Below, piece by piece: positions 9,284 through 17,035 of a stretch of DNA of 64,000 nucleotides. How positions within the stretch are numbered: the first letter of the stretch is position 1; every line of letters begins with the position of its first letter. The notes under the pieces are model-generated. The model did no database searches. It had not been told where the DNA came from and saw only the letters and a program-made list of their open reading frames with translations. The stretch covers positions 1,736,001-1,800,000 of the forward strand of contig NZ_CP024160.1 of assembly GCF_002736145.1 (NCBI RefSeq). Reading direction: 5' to 3'. The position numbers and the translations under genes were made by a program. The stretch is from Collinsella aerofaciens (lineage in GTDB: Bacteria; Actinomycetota; Coriobacteriia; Coriobacteriales; Coriobacteriaceae).

Positions 9284-10021
9284 CTAGGCAAGCGGATTCT
9301 TCTTTGCCATGCCATTTGCACGAGGCAATGAAACGGATGCTGGATGACTCTTTTTAAGAACAATGAACTCCCTGTGGCCCAAGCCCTCAGGCAAATCGAT
9401 TGCATCATTCAGAAGCAAAGTGAAGCCGCAAATCTTAGCTGCTGACATGCCGGAAGCAAGCTCCTCATCCGAAGGATTACCCTTGGTGATAACAAATAGC
9501 CCTCCATCCTTGAGGAACGGAGCTGCATACTCAACAAGAATCGGTAGAGGAGCCAGTGCGCGGGCGGTTACGACAGAGAACTGCTTCTTATGGCTTCGAG
9601 CATATTCTTCAAGACGATCATGGACCGCATGAGCATGTTTCAATCCAAGAGCATGGACAAAAGAATTGACAGCATCAACCTTCTTGCCAACAGAGTCAAT
9701 ATAAGTAGCTTTACGATGCGTGGTTATGGTTAAAGGAATACCGGGGAATCCCGCACCTGTTCCCATATCGAGCAAAGCTCCCTCAGGAGCCTTATTGATA
9801 TAAGGGAGCAAAACAAGAGAGTCGAGGATATGAAGAACCGCAGCATCTTCTATGTTAAGAATACGGGTGAGATTGGTTGTCTTATTTGTTTCCAGAACCA
9901 AATCCAAATGCTGAATACATTTCCTCAGCTCAACATCAGTTACGCTCAAGGAATACTCTTTGCAATAGGAAGTTAGACGACTCAACATCTCGTCAGCCTG
10001 CTGATCAGTAAGTACTAACAA
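9284..10021 (-). CDS. rsmG: 16S rRNA (guanine527-N7)-methyltransferase RsmG (GidB)
   Basis: SAM-dependent methyltransferase that modifies G527 of 16S rRNA; loss in other bacteria gives low-level streptomycin resistance. The glycine-rich SAM loop reads LDMGTGAGFPGIPL, and VVTARALAPL matches the conserved mid-protein motif. I place the start at a TTG (10021) because AAGGAG lies six bases upstream, giving 245 residues, the usual size. The open frame runs 16 codons further upstream to a TTG inside the poly-T tract of the jag terminator, which is unlikely. Downstream lie the parS array and parA. Confidence 0.9.
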   Translation of the reverse strand: MLVLTDQQADEMLSRLTSYCKEYSLSVTDVELRKCIQHLDLVLETNKTTNLTRILNIEDAAVLHILDSLVLLPYINKAPEGALLDMGTGAGFPGIPLTITTHRKATYIDSVGKKVDAVNSFVHALGLKHAHAVHDRLEEYARSHKKQFSVVTARALAPLPILVEYAAPFLKDGGLFVITKGNPSDEELASGMSAAKICGFTLLLNDAIDLPEGLGHREFIVLKKSHPASVSLPRANGMAKKNPLA

Positions 10022-10066
10022 CGAAAGCTCCTTTCTGACAAAAATGAGTGTATCGAGAACTTTTGA

Positions 10067-10100
10067 CAAAAAAAGGGGACGTGGAAACCACGTCCCCTTA
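10067..10100 (-). terminator. Terminator after the rpmH-rnpA-yidD-yidC-jag unit
   Basis: Perfect 12-bp stem (10073-10084 with 10088-10099) with a three-base loop. On the minus strand it is followed by a run of eight T. It lies between the jag stop and the rsmG start, so rsmG-parAB needs its own promoter or read-through. Confidence 0.9.
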
Positions 10101-10117
10101 GCATAAGCTCGAGTAGT

Positions 10118-10687
10118 TTATCGAGCAACAATCACCACATGGCGATCGGGATCAGAACCCTCAGAATGAGTATCGACGGCGTCATTGCCACGAAGTGCAA
10201 TGTGAACCAGTCGGCGCTCGTAGGCATTCATGGGCGGAAGCGAAACACTCTTATGAGTGCGGATGGCACGCTCGGCAGCAGACTGAGCCATGGAGGCAAC
10301 CTTGTCCTGACGGCGGCTCTTGTATCCCTCGACGTCCACTACAACCGGATACCTAAAGCCGAGCTTGCGGCTCACCAGCAATGAGAACATAACCTGAAGG
10401 GCATCAAGGGTGCGACCATGACGGCCAATGAGAACAGCAAGGTCGGGAGCCGTTACATCCAAAATCAGCTCACCCTCGTCGCCCTCATACTCATCGATAG
10501 GAGAGTTGGCGGCATCGAAGTGCGAAAGGATGGAACGCAGGATGGAAATCGCAACATCGGCAATGGTGTCGAGCTCCTCATCGGTCAGCTCTTCACCGGC
10601 CTTGTAGCGCTGTGCAATCTCGGGATAATCGCCCGCGACCTGCGGGGCAACCTCCTCAAGCATATCCTCGATGATCTCTTCAGACAT
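10118..10687 (-). CDS. jag: Jag/KhpB-type RNA-binding protein (KH and R3H domains)
   Basis: Predicted single-stranded nucleic-acid-binding protein of 189 residues. The central KH domain shows the GxxG loop in LIGRHGRTLDAL, and a C-terminal R3H domain shows ERRLVHIAL. The N-terminal Jag_N domain found in many Firmicute homologues is missing; instead there is an acidic helical region. In other Gram-positives KhpB partners with KhpA and affects cell division and small RNAs. Start at the ATG at 10687, six bases after GGAG. It directly follows yidC, the usual Jag neighbour. Confidence 0.9.
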   Translation of the reverse strand: MSEEIIEDMLEEVAPQVAGDYPEIAQRYKAGEELTDEELDTIADVAISILRSILSHFDAANSPIDEYEGDEGELILDVTAPDLAVLIGRHGRTLDALQVMFSLLVSRKLGFRYPVVVDVEGYKSRRQDKVASMAQSAAERAIRTHKSVSLPPMNAYERRLVHIALRGNDAVDTHSEGSDPDRHVVIVAR

Positions 10688-10731
10688 AACGTACTCCAAA
10701 AGTTAGGTACCTAAATAAGATTGATATCCCA

Positions 10732-11502
10732 CTACTTCTTCTTGTGCGGGCGCGGCTTCTTCTCGCGACGAGTGACCTCAACCTGCAGCGGCGCGTTCTT
10801 AAGACGCTCCTCCTCATCGGCCTTCGCCTTGTCGATGACCTTCTGCGTCACAAAAATCTGCTGGATAACCTGCCAAGCAGACGAGACGTCGTAGTACAGC
10901 AGAACACCAACGGGAAGGCTCCAGCCCATCCAAAGCATCATGACCGTCATGACAACGGCCATCATACGCATACTCTGAGCCTGCTGGCCGGTCTGGTTGC
11001 GCGACATATAGAGCTGCGGAATCAGGGTCAGGACAGCGAACAGGATCAGGCAGACCAGCGCAGGCAGCGCGACCATAAAGCCATCGGCAAAGGAGGCACT
11101 CGGCGTGGTGGTCAGGTCGGGCAGAATATTAAAGAACGAGAACGTGCCGTCGTTAAAGTAGTCCGGCAGGTTACGCAGCAGCGTAAAGAGGGCGAACAGG
11201 ACAGGCATCTGAATCAACAGCGGCAGACAACCAGCCATCGGGTTGAACTTGTTCTCGCTGTAGAACTTCTGCATCTCCTCGGCCTGACGCTGGGGATCGT
11301 CGGCATAGCGCTCCTGGATCTCGAGCATCTTGGGCTGCAGCACCTGCATGCGCGCCGTCGACTTAGTCGACTTGAGCATAAGCGGCGTCAGCAGCAGACG
11401 GATGATGACCACCAGGATGATGATGGACAGGCCCCAGTCGACCGCAAAGGTCTGGATGAGCTTGAGCAGCTCGAAAAGGATGTTAACGATCCAATCCCAC
11501 AT
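10732..11502 (-). CDS. yidC: Membrane protein insertase YidC/Oxa1/Alb3 family
   Basis: Inserts and folds membrane proteins, alone or with SecYEG. The 256 residues show the short Gram-positive form with about five membrane segments; the first segment after the N terminus carries the conserved groove arginine in VIIRLLLTPL. A cytoplasmic loop (STARMQVLQPKMLEIQERY) and the PLLIQMPVLFALF segment are typical. The tail is strongly basic (REKKPRPHKKK), as in forms that contact the ribosome. No lipoprotein-type signal peptide is apparent, unlike Bacillus SpoIIIJ. Lies in the rpmH-rnpA-yidD-yidC-jag operon. Confidence 0.93.
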   Translation of the reverse strand: MWDWIVNILFELLKLIQTFAVDWGLSIIILVVIIRLLLTPLMLKSTKSTARMQVLQPKMLEIQERYADDPQRQAEEMQKFYSENKFNPMAGCLPLLIQMPVLFALFTLLRNLPDYFNDGTFSFFNILPDLTTTPSASFADGFMVALPALVCLILFAVLTLIPQLYMSRNQTGQQAQSMRMMAVVMTVMMLWMGWSLPVGVLLYYDVSSAWQVIQQIFVTQKVIDKAKADEEERLKNAPLQVEVTRREKKPRPHKKK

Positions 11503-11531
11503 GTAAGTTTTCCTCCGATAGCGAGTGCCCG

Positions 11532-11756
11532 CTAGGGCACAGGGTCATAACCGCCGACGTGCAGGGGATTGCAGCGAGCGATGCGCCTCACGGCAAGCCA
11601 GCAGCCTCTCAAAACACCGTACTTCTCAATCGCCTGGACGGCGTATTGCGAGCACGTTGGGTAATAAATGCAGGCGTCAGGCAATAAGGGCGAAATAACC
11701 TGTTGATATATGCGAATAGGAGCGATGGCAACACGTCGCAAAACGTGATTGCTCAT
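11532..11756 (-). CDS. yidD: Membrane protein insertion efficiency factor YidD
   Basis: Small (74-residue) protein of the YidD family, with an amphipathic N-terminal helix and the conserved YPTCSQYA segment. It is thought to help YidC-dependent insertion at the inner face of the membrane. Its start overlaps the rnpA stop by 4 bases and it sits directly before yidC. Confidence 0.92.
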   Translation of the reverse strand: MSNHVLRRVAIAPIRIYQQVISPLLPDACIYYPTCSQYAVQAIEKYGVLRGCWLAVRRIARCNPLHVGGYDPVP

Positions 11757-12091
11757 CGCTCCTCCCCGGCAACGCCGGCGCGTTTCATAAGCGAACGCAA
11801 TGCATTGTCCATCTCCTGCGGCGAGGAAACCCTCGTCTTGGGAGTTGCGAACAAGATGATGTCATAACCCGCAACGGGAAATCCACAGCTGCGGGCGGCC
11901 TCGCGCATCACACGCTTAGAACGGTTGCGCACGACAGCACAACCGAGCCGTTTAGCACCAACGAAGGCGACCCTTCCGGAGTCGCCTTCGCCAACCGATT
12001 CACATATGGTCATTCGAATCAGAGGGTGATTGAAACGACGCCCCTGACTGAACACATGCTCGAAATCTTGCCGAGACTTAATAGTCTTCAT
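11753..12091 (-). CDS. rnpA: Ribonuclease P protein component
   Basis: Protein subunit of RNase P (112 residues), which binds the catalytic RNA and the 5' leader of precursor tRNAs. The family RNR motif is seen as RNRSKRVMREAARS, and the N-terminal SRQDFEHVFSQGRRF is typical. It lies 20 bases after rpmH and overlaps yidD. Confidence 0.94.
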   Translation of the reverse strand: MKTIKSRQDFEHVFSQGRRFNHPLIRMTICESVGEGDSGRVAFVGAKRLGCAVVRNRSKRVMREAARSCGFPVAGYDIILFATPKTRVSSPQEMDNALRSLMKRAGVAGEER

Positions 12092-12111
12092 GCGAGATGT
12101 GTGTATCGCTG

Positions 12112-12246
12112 CTAGACAGTGAGACGCTTGCGGCCCTTGGCGCGACGACGGGCGAGCACGGCACGACCACCCTTAGTGGCCATACGGGCACGGAAGCCAT
12201 GGGTCTTGGCACGCTTACGCTTATTAGGCTGATACGTACGCTTCAT
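12112..12246 (-). CDS. rpmH: 50S ribosomal protein L34
   Basis: 44-residue, very basic ribosomal protein beginning [18 protein letters not shown], the nearly invariant L34 N terminus. AGGAGG precedes the ATG by eight bases. It is the first gene of the operon, reading away from the origin. Confidence 0.97.
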   Translation of the reverse strand: MKRTYQPNKRKRAKTHGFRARMATKGGRAVLARRRAKGRKRLTV

Positions 12247-12306
12247 CTTAAGTTCCTCCTGCTGCATTTCGAGTGTCCGCGGGGGCGCGGACGCAGATAT
12301 AGACAC

Positions 12307-12591
12307 GTGAGCTTGAAGATTGTAGGGAAATCAATGTTCAAATGTCAAGAAATCAAAGGTAAAAGGTTGCGCAGTTCACACGGTTCCCCCATAAGCCGAG
12401 CTCGATTTAGCGGTGCATGGCAACTTTTCACGATATTTCATCGAGTTTTCAACAGGTCATGTTGGCAATGTTGAGAACTTTTCGTCCGTTTTCCAAAGTT
12501 TTCAACAGGTTTTGAAAAGTTGTCGAAAGATGAGAAACATTGCCCGGTGAGCTACTATTTGTTCGAAACCTTTTGAAAGATTGCGAGCGGC
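12307..12591. other. Left part of the putative replication origin (oriC)
   Basis: Non-coding gap between rpmH and the dnaA unit. It holds two copies of GTTTTCAACAGG (12445-12456 and 12498-12509), a 17-mer TTGAAAAGTTGTCGAAA at 12512-12528 that recurs with one change on the other side of dnaA, and further TTTTC-containing variants. The promoters of rpmH (minus) and of the dnaA unit (plus) must also lie here. I read TTTTCAACA as a divergent DnaA box (canonical TTATCCACA). Confidence 0.65.
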
Positions 12592-13944
12592 ATGTCTGAC
12601 GACTTTTACACCATGGTCGATTCCGGAGACCCGGCACCCGACAACGAGCACATCACCGGCGTGCGCGAAGAGCGTAAGGAAGGCGAGCAGACGACCACGC
12701 GGGCGCCAAAAGCCATGTACGCCGCGCGCATCGCCGTCTATGACGACATGCTGTCGACACCGCGTGTGATCGTCATTGATCCGCAAGATGTCCGCACGTA
12801 TTTGGAAGAGACGACCAACACCGTCTACCAGTGCATGAAAGAACAGGGTGGCCATATCTCGCTCATGGTCATCCGCGAGATTGTCGAAAACTTTATCCAC
12901 GCGCACTTTGCCGAGCCCATCATCTCGATTCTGGACGGCGGAGACACCATCCGCTTTGCTGATCAAGGACCCGGCATCGACGACAAGGAGCGCGCTTTCG
13001 ACTTTGGCGTTACCAGCGCAAACAGCAAGATGAAGCGCTATATCCGTGGAACCGGAGCAGGGTTTCCCATGGTGCAGGAGTATTTGGAAAACGCCGGCGG
13101 GGCCGTGTCCATCGAGGACAACATGGGCAACGGCACCGTGGTTACGGTAAGCCTGGACCCTAAGCGCGTGCAGGAAATCGAACGCGCCGGCGGACGCGGT
13201 GCTGCCGTGCGGCCCGAGACGGAGCAGCCCACATATCCCCTGCCGGGAGCTTTTGCGCAGCAGCCCATGGCAACGCAGCAGATGCAGCCCCGCGTGGGAC
13301 AGATGCAGCAGCCCGGAATGCTTCCTACACAAGAGCCCCAGGCGGCATCGGTGTCGATGCCGCCAAACGTGCCAGAGGCCATGCCGCTGGCGGATCAGGA
13401 TGCAGCGGCAATGCAGCAGGCGACGGGGGCGCCGGGTGGCCAGCAAATGGGCTATCAGCCGTACCAACAGGGATATCCATATCAGCAGATGCCGCCACTG
13501 GGGTATGGCCAGCAGTTCCCGCAGCAGTACCAGCAGGGATATCAGCAGCCGTACCAGCAGATGCCGCAGCAGCAGTACAACCCCTGGGCCCAGCAGATGC
13601 CTCCGCAGCCTTACCAACAGTGGCCTCAAAGTTTTCAACAGCAAATGCCGCCGATGCAGAGTTCTCAACAACCAGCAGCTCAAATGATGTATCCTAATGC
13701 AGCAAATCAGTATGCGCAGCCACAACCGGACGTGTTCGTAAGCGATCGCGGCAACGCCGCGCTGGGCTATCTGGCGCAAAATCAAGCGTGCGGTGCTACC
13801 GATCTGGCGAGGGCGTTTGGAAACTCGGCCCCCACTTGGTCACGCACGCTCAATGACTTGGCGCAGGCCGGCTTGGTCATCAAGCATGGCCAGAAATACC
13901 ATCTGACCGAACTCGGCGCCGCTCGCGTGCGAGCTCAGAGCTAA
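12592..13944 (+). CDS. GHKL ATPase / Gln-Pro-rich linker / winged-helix protein upstream of dnaA
   Basis: Unusual 450-residue protein. Residues about 40-190 look like a GHKL (histidine-kinase/anti-sigma type) ATP-binding domain: N box IREIVENFIHAHF (Asn100), G1 box FADQGPGID (124-130), G2 box RGTGAGFPMV (152-161), and NGT at 180-182. No phospho-acceptor His domain is visible. Residues about 205-375 are a low-complexity linker rich in Gln, Pro, Met and Tyr. The last 75 residues look like a winged helix (GATDLARAFGNSAPTWSRTLNDLAQAGLV). It begins in the origin region and ends 15 bases before dnaA, so it is very likely co-transcribed with it. Function unknown; a role in initiation control or origin binding is inference from position only. 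Confidence 0.75.
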   Translation: MSDDFYTMVDSGDPAPDNEHITGVREERKEGEQTTTRAPKAMYAARIAVYDDMLSTPRVIVIDPQDVRTYLEETTNTVYQCMKEQGGHISLMVIREIVENFIHAHFAEPIISILDGGDTIRFADQGPGIDDKERAFDFGVTSANSKMKRYIRGTGAGFPMVQEYLENAGGAVSIEDNMGNGTVVTVSLDPKRVQEIERAGGRGAAVRPETEQPTYPLPGAFAQQPMATQQMQPRVGQMQQPGMLPTQEPQAASVSMPPNVPEAMPLADQDAAAMQQATGAPGGQQMGYQPYQQGYPYQQMPPLGYGQQFPQQYQQGYQQPYQQMPQQQYNPWAQQMPPQPYQQWPQSFQQQMPPMQSSQQPAAQMMYPNAANQYAQPQPDVFVSDRGNAALGYLAQNQACGATDLARAFGNSAPTWSRTLNDLAQAGLVIKHGQKYHLTELGAARVRAQS

Positions 13945-13959
13945 AGAACGGGAGAGACA

Positions 13960-15684
13960 GTGGACGAGGAAGCAAGCATCATCCTGGGGGATGCCATCGC
14001 CTTTTGCCAGCGCGACGGCCAAGATGCACGCCTCATCAACATGCTGGGGCAATCGCGCGCCATAAGCCTGACCGAAGATACGCTCACGATCGAGGCCCCC
14101 TCGCGCTTTGCCATCGCGCAGCTCAAAAAGCATCAGCCGACTATTGAGGCCTATCTGGAAGAAATCGCCTTTGCACCGATTGCGCTCGACATCGTGGCAC
14201 CGCAAGGCACCGCAGCGGAATCCGCTGCCGCGACGGCGCCCGCCACGGCACCCGCTGCTTCCCCGGCGGCGCCGGCCTCCGCAGGCGACGTGCCGACAAT
14301 CGAGCACCAGCACAGCGATGTTTCCCGTGAAACCATGGCACCGTTGCCGACCGCGGCGGCGACGTCAACGAACGCACCCGTCACGCACATGCCCATCGCT
14401 CACGACGCAGCGGCGGGCGCAGATTCGGGCATCGCAATCAAGAACACGCTCTCGGCCGATGATTTTCGTCGCATGATGAACCAGATGAAGGGCGGAGCGC
14501 CGACTAAGTCCACGCAAGCCGCGACCCCCGCTTCACCCATGCCAGCACCGACCGTACTGGCCGAGCAGAATACGGATGGAGCCCCGCTCGCCGCGAACTC
14601 AAAATTTACCTTTGAGAACTTTGTCTACGGCCCCGAGAACAGCCATGCCTATCGCTCGGCACTCAAGTTTGCCGCCCTCGCGGACGAGCGCGGCACGTGC
14701 ACATCACTGTTCATCTACGGCAAATCGGGCCTGGGCAAGACGCACCTGCTGCTTGCCATCAAAAACGAGCTCGCCGAGAAGTCGCCCGAGATCAAGGTCA
14801 AGTATGCCAACTCCCAGGCATATCTGGACGACCTGATGACCGAGTTCGACCGCCAAAAGAAGAGCAACGCCCCCATCATGCAGGCGTACCACGGCGTGGA
14901 CGTGCTCATCATCGATGACATCCAAAACATCATCGGCAAGCGCGCGAGCGTGGACTATTTTTTCCAGCTCATGGACGAGTTCATCCGCAACAACAAGAAG
15001 GTCGTCATCGCGGCAGACCGCGCCCCCAAGGACCTGAGCATGGACGAGCGTCTGACCAGCCGCTTCAACGCCGGCATGCTCTGCCTGGTCGCAGAGCCCA
15101 GCTACGAGATGAAATACAAGATCTTGCAGCGCTATTACGAGAACACCATCGTCGCCGCTCCCGAGGCAGGCGACGACTCGCTGCTGGCGGCCTATGGGGG
15201 CGACAGCGGGCACCTGACCGACGAGCACTTTAAGCACATGGCTGAGGTCTCGGGCACCAACATCCGCGAACTCGAGAGCTTCTGTGAGCGCTGCGCCGGC
15301 GAGGCGGGCGACCGCGAACGCGAGGGCGGGGAGCTCAACTTTGACGATATCGACGCCATCGCCAGCCAGTACTTCGACACATCGGCCAAAAAGATCAACG
15401 TCCAGACGGTTCAGTCCGTCATCGAAGAGCAGTACGGCGTGACGCACGAGGAGCTCATCGGCCCGCGTCGCAACGCCAATATCGCCAAAGCACGCCATAT
15501 TGCCATCTATCTGGCCATCGAGATGTGCGAGATGACGACCACGGCGGTGGGCGCCGAATTTGGCAACCGCAACCACTCGACCGTCAGCACGAGTTACAAA
15601 AAGGTCCAGAAGATGATCCAGGAAGACCGCACCGTCACCGAAGACCTCAAGTCGCTGCGCGATAAAATTACACTGCGCTCGTAG
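13960..15684 (+). CDS. dnaA: Chromosomal replication initiator protein DnaA
   Basis: AAA+ initiator that binds DnaA boxes and opens oriC. GTG start after GGAGAG. At 574 residues it is longer than most because the linker (about 75-205) is a long Ala/Pro/Thr-rich stretch. Domain III shows Walker A GKSGLGKT (near residue 252), Walker B VLIIDDIQN and sensor II TNIRELESF. The domain IV signature reads FGNRNHSTVSTSYKKV, where most bacteria have GGRDHTTV or close; the Asp before His is Asn here. The gene contains a parS-like sequence at 14319-14334. It is preceded by the GHKL gene and followed by the right half of the origin. Confidence 0.96.
   Translation: MDEEASIILGDAIAFCQRDGQDARLINMLGQSRAISLTEDTLTIEAPSRFAIAQLKKHQPTIEAYLEEIAFAPIALDIVAPQGTAAESAAATAPATAPAASPAAPASAGDVPTIEHQHSDVSRETMAPLPTAAATSTNAPVTHMPIAHDAAAGADSGIAIKNTLSADDFRRMMNQMKGGAPTKSTQAATPASPMPAPTVLAEQNTDGAPLAANSKFTFENFVYGPENSHAYRSALKFAALADERGTCTSLFIYGKSGLGKTHLLLAIKNELAEKSPEIKVKYANSQAYLDDLMTEFDRQKKSNAPIMQAYHGVDVLIIDDIQNIIGKRASVDYFFQLMDEFIRNNKKVVIAADRAPKDLSMDERLTSRFNAGMLCLVAEPSYEMKYKILQRYYENTIVAAPEAGDDSLLAAYGGDSGHLTDEHFKHMAEVSGTNIRELESFCERCAGEAGDREREGGELNFDDIDAIASQYFDTSAKKINVQTVQSVIEEQYGVTHEELIGPRRNANIAKARHIAIYLAIEMCEMTTTAVGAEFGNRNHSTVSTSYKKVQKMIQEDRTVTEDLKSLRDKITLRS
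14319..14334. promoter_or_regulatory. parS-like sequence inside dnaA
   Basis: TGTTTCCCGTGAAACC, two mismatches from the perfect parS copies, within the linker-coding part of dnaA. It may be a weak ParB site or chance. Confidence 0.35.
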
Positions 15685-15922
15685 GGAAATAGAGACACCT
15701 GTTGAAAACTTGTCGAAACCACGGGCATAAGGTGTCTAAAACCCAACCCGCGGTGATGAAAAGTTTTGCGCAGGTTTTGAACGTGGAAAACCACCCCTGT
15801 TGCACACAGGTTGCTGTCGATTCTCTTTCTGGGTCTGACCTGCGTCTTTGGGAGTAATCAACAGTTTCGTCAGTGCTATTACTATTATTAAGATATTTAT
15901 ATCTATAGAAAGGTATTAAAAG
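15685..15922. other. Right part of the putative oriC with unwinding region
   Basis: Non-coding gap between dnaA and dnaN. It contains CCTGTTGAAAAC (15698-15709, the reverse complement of the left-side repeat), the 17-mer TTGAAAACTTGTCGAAA (15702-15718), a TAATCAACA box-like sequence (15855-15863) and an AT-rich run (15876-15920). The run begins CTATTACTATTATTA; its complement reads 3'-GAT AAT GAT AAT AAT-5', which fits the DnaA-trio motif of basal unwinding systems. The dnaN ribosome site AAAGG also lies here. Confidence 0.68.
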
Positions 15923-17026
15923 ATGAAGTTCACCGTCAGCCAGAGCTCGCTTACACAAGCCATCGGCGTCGTTATGAAGGGTGTCGCTTCGGCATCCACC
16001 CTCCCCATCCTGTCGGGCGTGCTCGTTAAGGCCCAAGACGGCATCTTGGAATTCCAGACCTCTAACTACACCATCTCGATCCGTCATCGCATCGCGGCGC
16101 ATGTCGAAGAAGAGGGCGAGATGGTTATTCCCTGTAAGATGCTCTCCAATATCACCAAGACCCTCCCCGATGCCCCGGTCACCTTTGAGCTGTCCGAGCG
16201 CCAGGTGCTGATTGGTTGCGAGAAGAGCTCTTTTAGGCTGAACACGCTCGATGCCAATGACTTCCCCGAGTTTCCGGCCTATGCCATCGAGAGTGCCGTG
16301 GAGCTGCCGACCGATGTCTTGTCCGAAATGGTCGGCCGCGTGTGGCGCGTCACCTCGACCGACAAGGCTCGCCCCATCCTGGGCGGCGTGCACATGAAGG
16401 TCGAGAACAACACCGTACGCCTGGTAGCGACCGATTCCTTCCGCTTGGCCGTGTGCGATACGCAGGTCGAGACCTCGACCCTCGAGGGCTCCTTTGAGCT
16501 CAACGTTCCGGCTGACGCCTTTAACGACGCGCTGAACATCATGGCCAGCCAAGCGACCATCATGATCGGGGCTACCGACACCCAGGTCGTCTTCGAGGCC
16601 GGCAACACCACCTACGTGTCGCGTCGTATCGAGGGCGTGTACCCCAACTACAAGCAGCTCATCCCCGATTCGTGCGTGACGAGCGTCAAGATCGACGTCG
16701 CCGCCTTTAACGCCGCCCTCAAGCGCGTGGCCGTTATCGCGAGCGCCAACCCCGCTGTCAAGTTCGAGATCGATGTCGAGAACGGGCAGATGGGCCTGTC
16801 TTCCATTTCCAATGACCAGGACCTTGCGCAGGAGACGATCGATGTCGAGGCCGAGGGCGAGTCGGGCACCATCGCCTTCAACTACCATTACATCTTCGGC
16901 TGCCTCAATGCCCTGTCCAAGGAGAAGGAGATCACGCTGGAGCTCAAGAGCTACTCGCAGGCGGGCATCTTTAAGTCCTACGACAAGATTAACTACCTGT
17001 ACCTGGTCATGCCGGTCCGCATCTAG
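15923..17026 (+). CDS. dnaN: DNA polymerase III beta subunit (sliding clamp)
   Basis: Ring-shaped processivity clamp, a dimer of three-domain subunits; the 367 residues match the family. N terminus MKFTVSQSSLTQAIGVVMKGV and C-terminal YLVMPVRI (the conserved end that shapes the peptide-binding cleft) are typical. It follows the AT-rich part of the origin and is only 9 bases from recF. Confidence 0.96.
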   Translation: MKFTVSQSSLTQAIGVVMKGVASASTLPILSGVLVKAQDGILEFQTSNYTISIRHRIAAHVEEEGEMVIPCKMLSNITKTLPDAPVTFELSERQVLIGCEKSSFRLNTLDANDFPEFPAYAIESAVELPTDVLSEMVGRVWRVTSTDKARPILGGVHMKVENNTVRLVATDSFRLAVCDTQVETSTLEGSFELNVPADAFNDALNIMASQATIMIGATDTQVVFEAGNTTYVSRRIEGVYPNYKQLIPDSCVTSVKIDVAAFNAALKRVAVIASANPAVKFEIDVENGQMGLSSISNDQDLAQETIDVEAEGESGTIAFNYHYIFGCLNALSKEKEITLELKSYSQAGIFKSYDKINYLYLVMPVRI

Positions 17027-17035
17027 CGCTGCGCC

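Noticed and set aside
13631-13641. GTTTTCAACAG inside the GHKL gene, a possible further initiator box
   Set aside because: It encodes Phe-Gln-Gln in a stretch where CAACAG is common, so chance is a good explanation; not counted as an origin repeat.
13430-13690. Repeated CAG/CAGCAG stretches, at first sight like a tandem repeat or CRISPR
   Set aside because: They are the codons of the Gln-rich linker in the GHKL protein; unit lengths are irregular and no spacer pattern exists.
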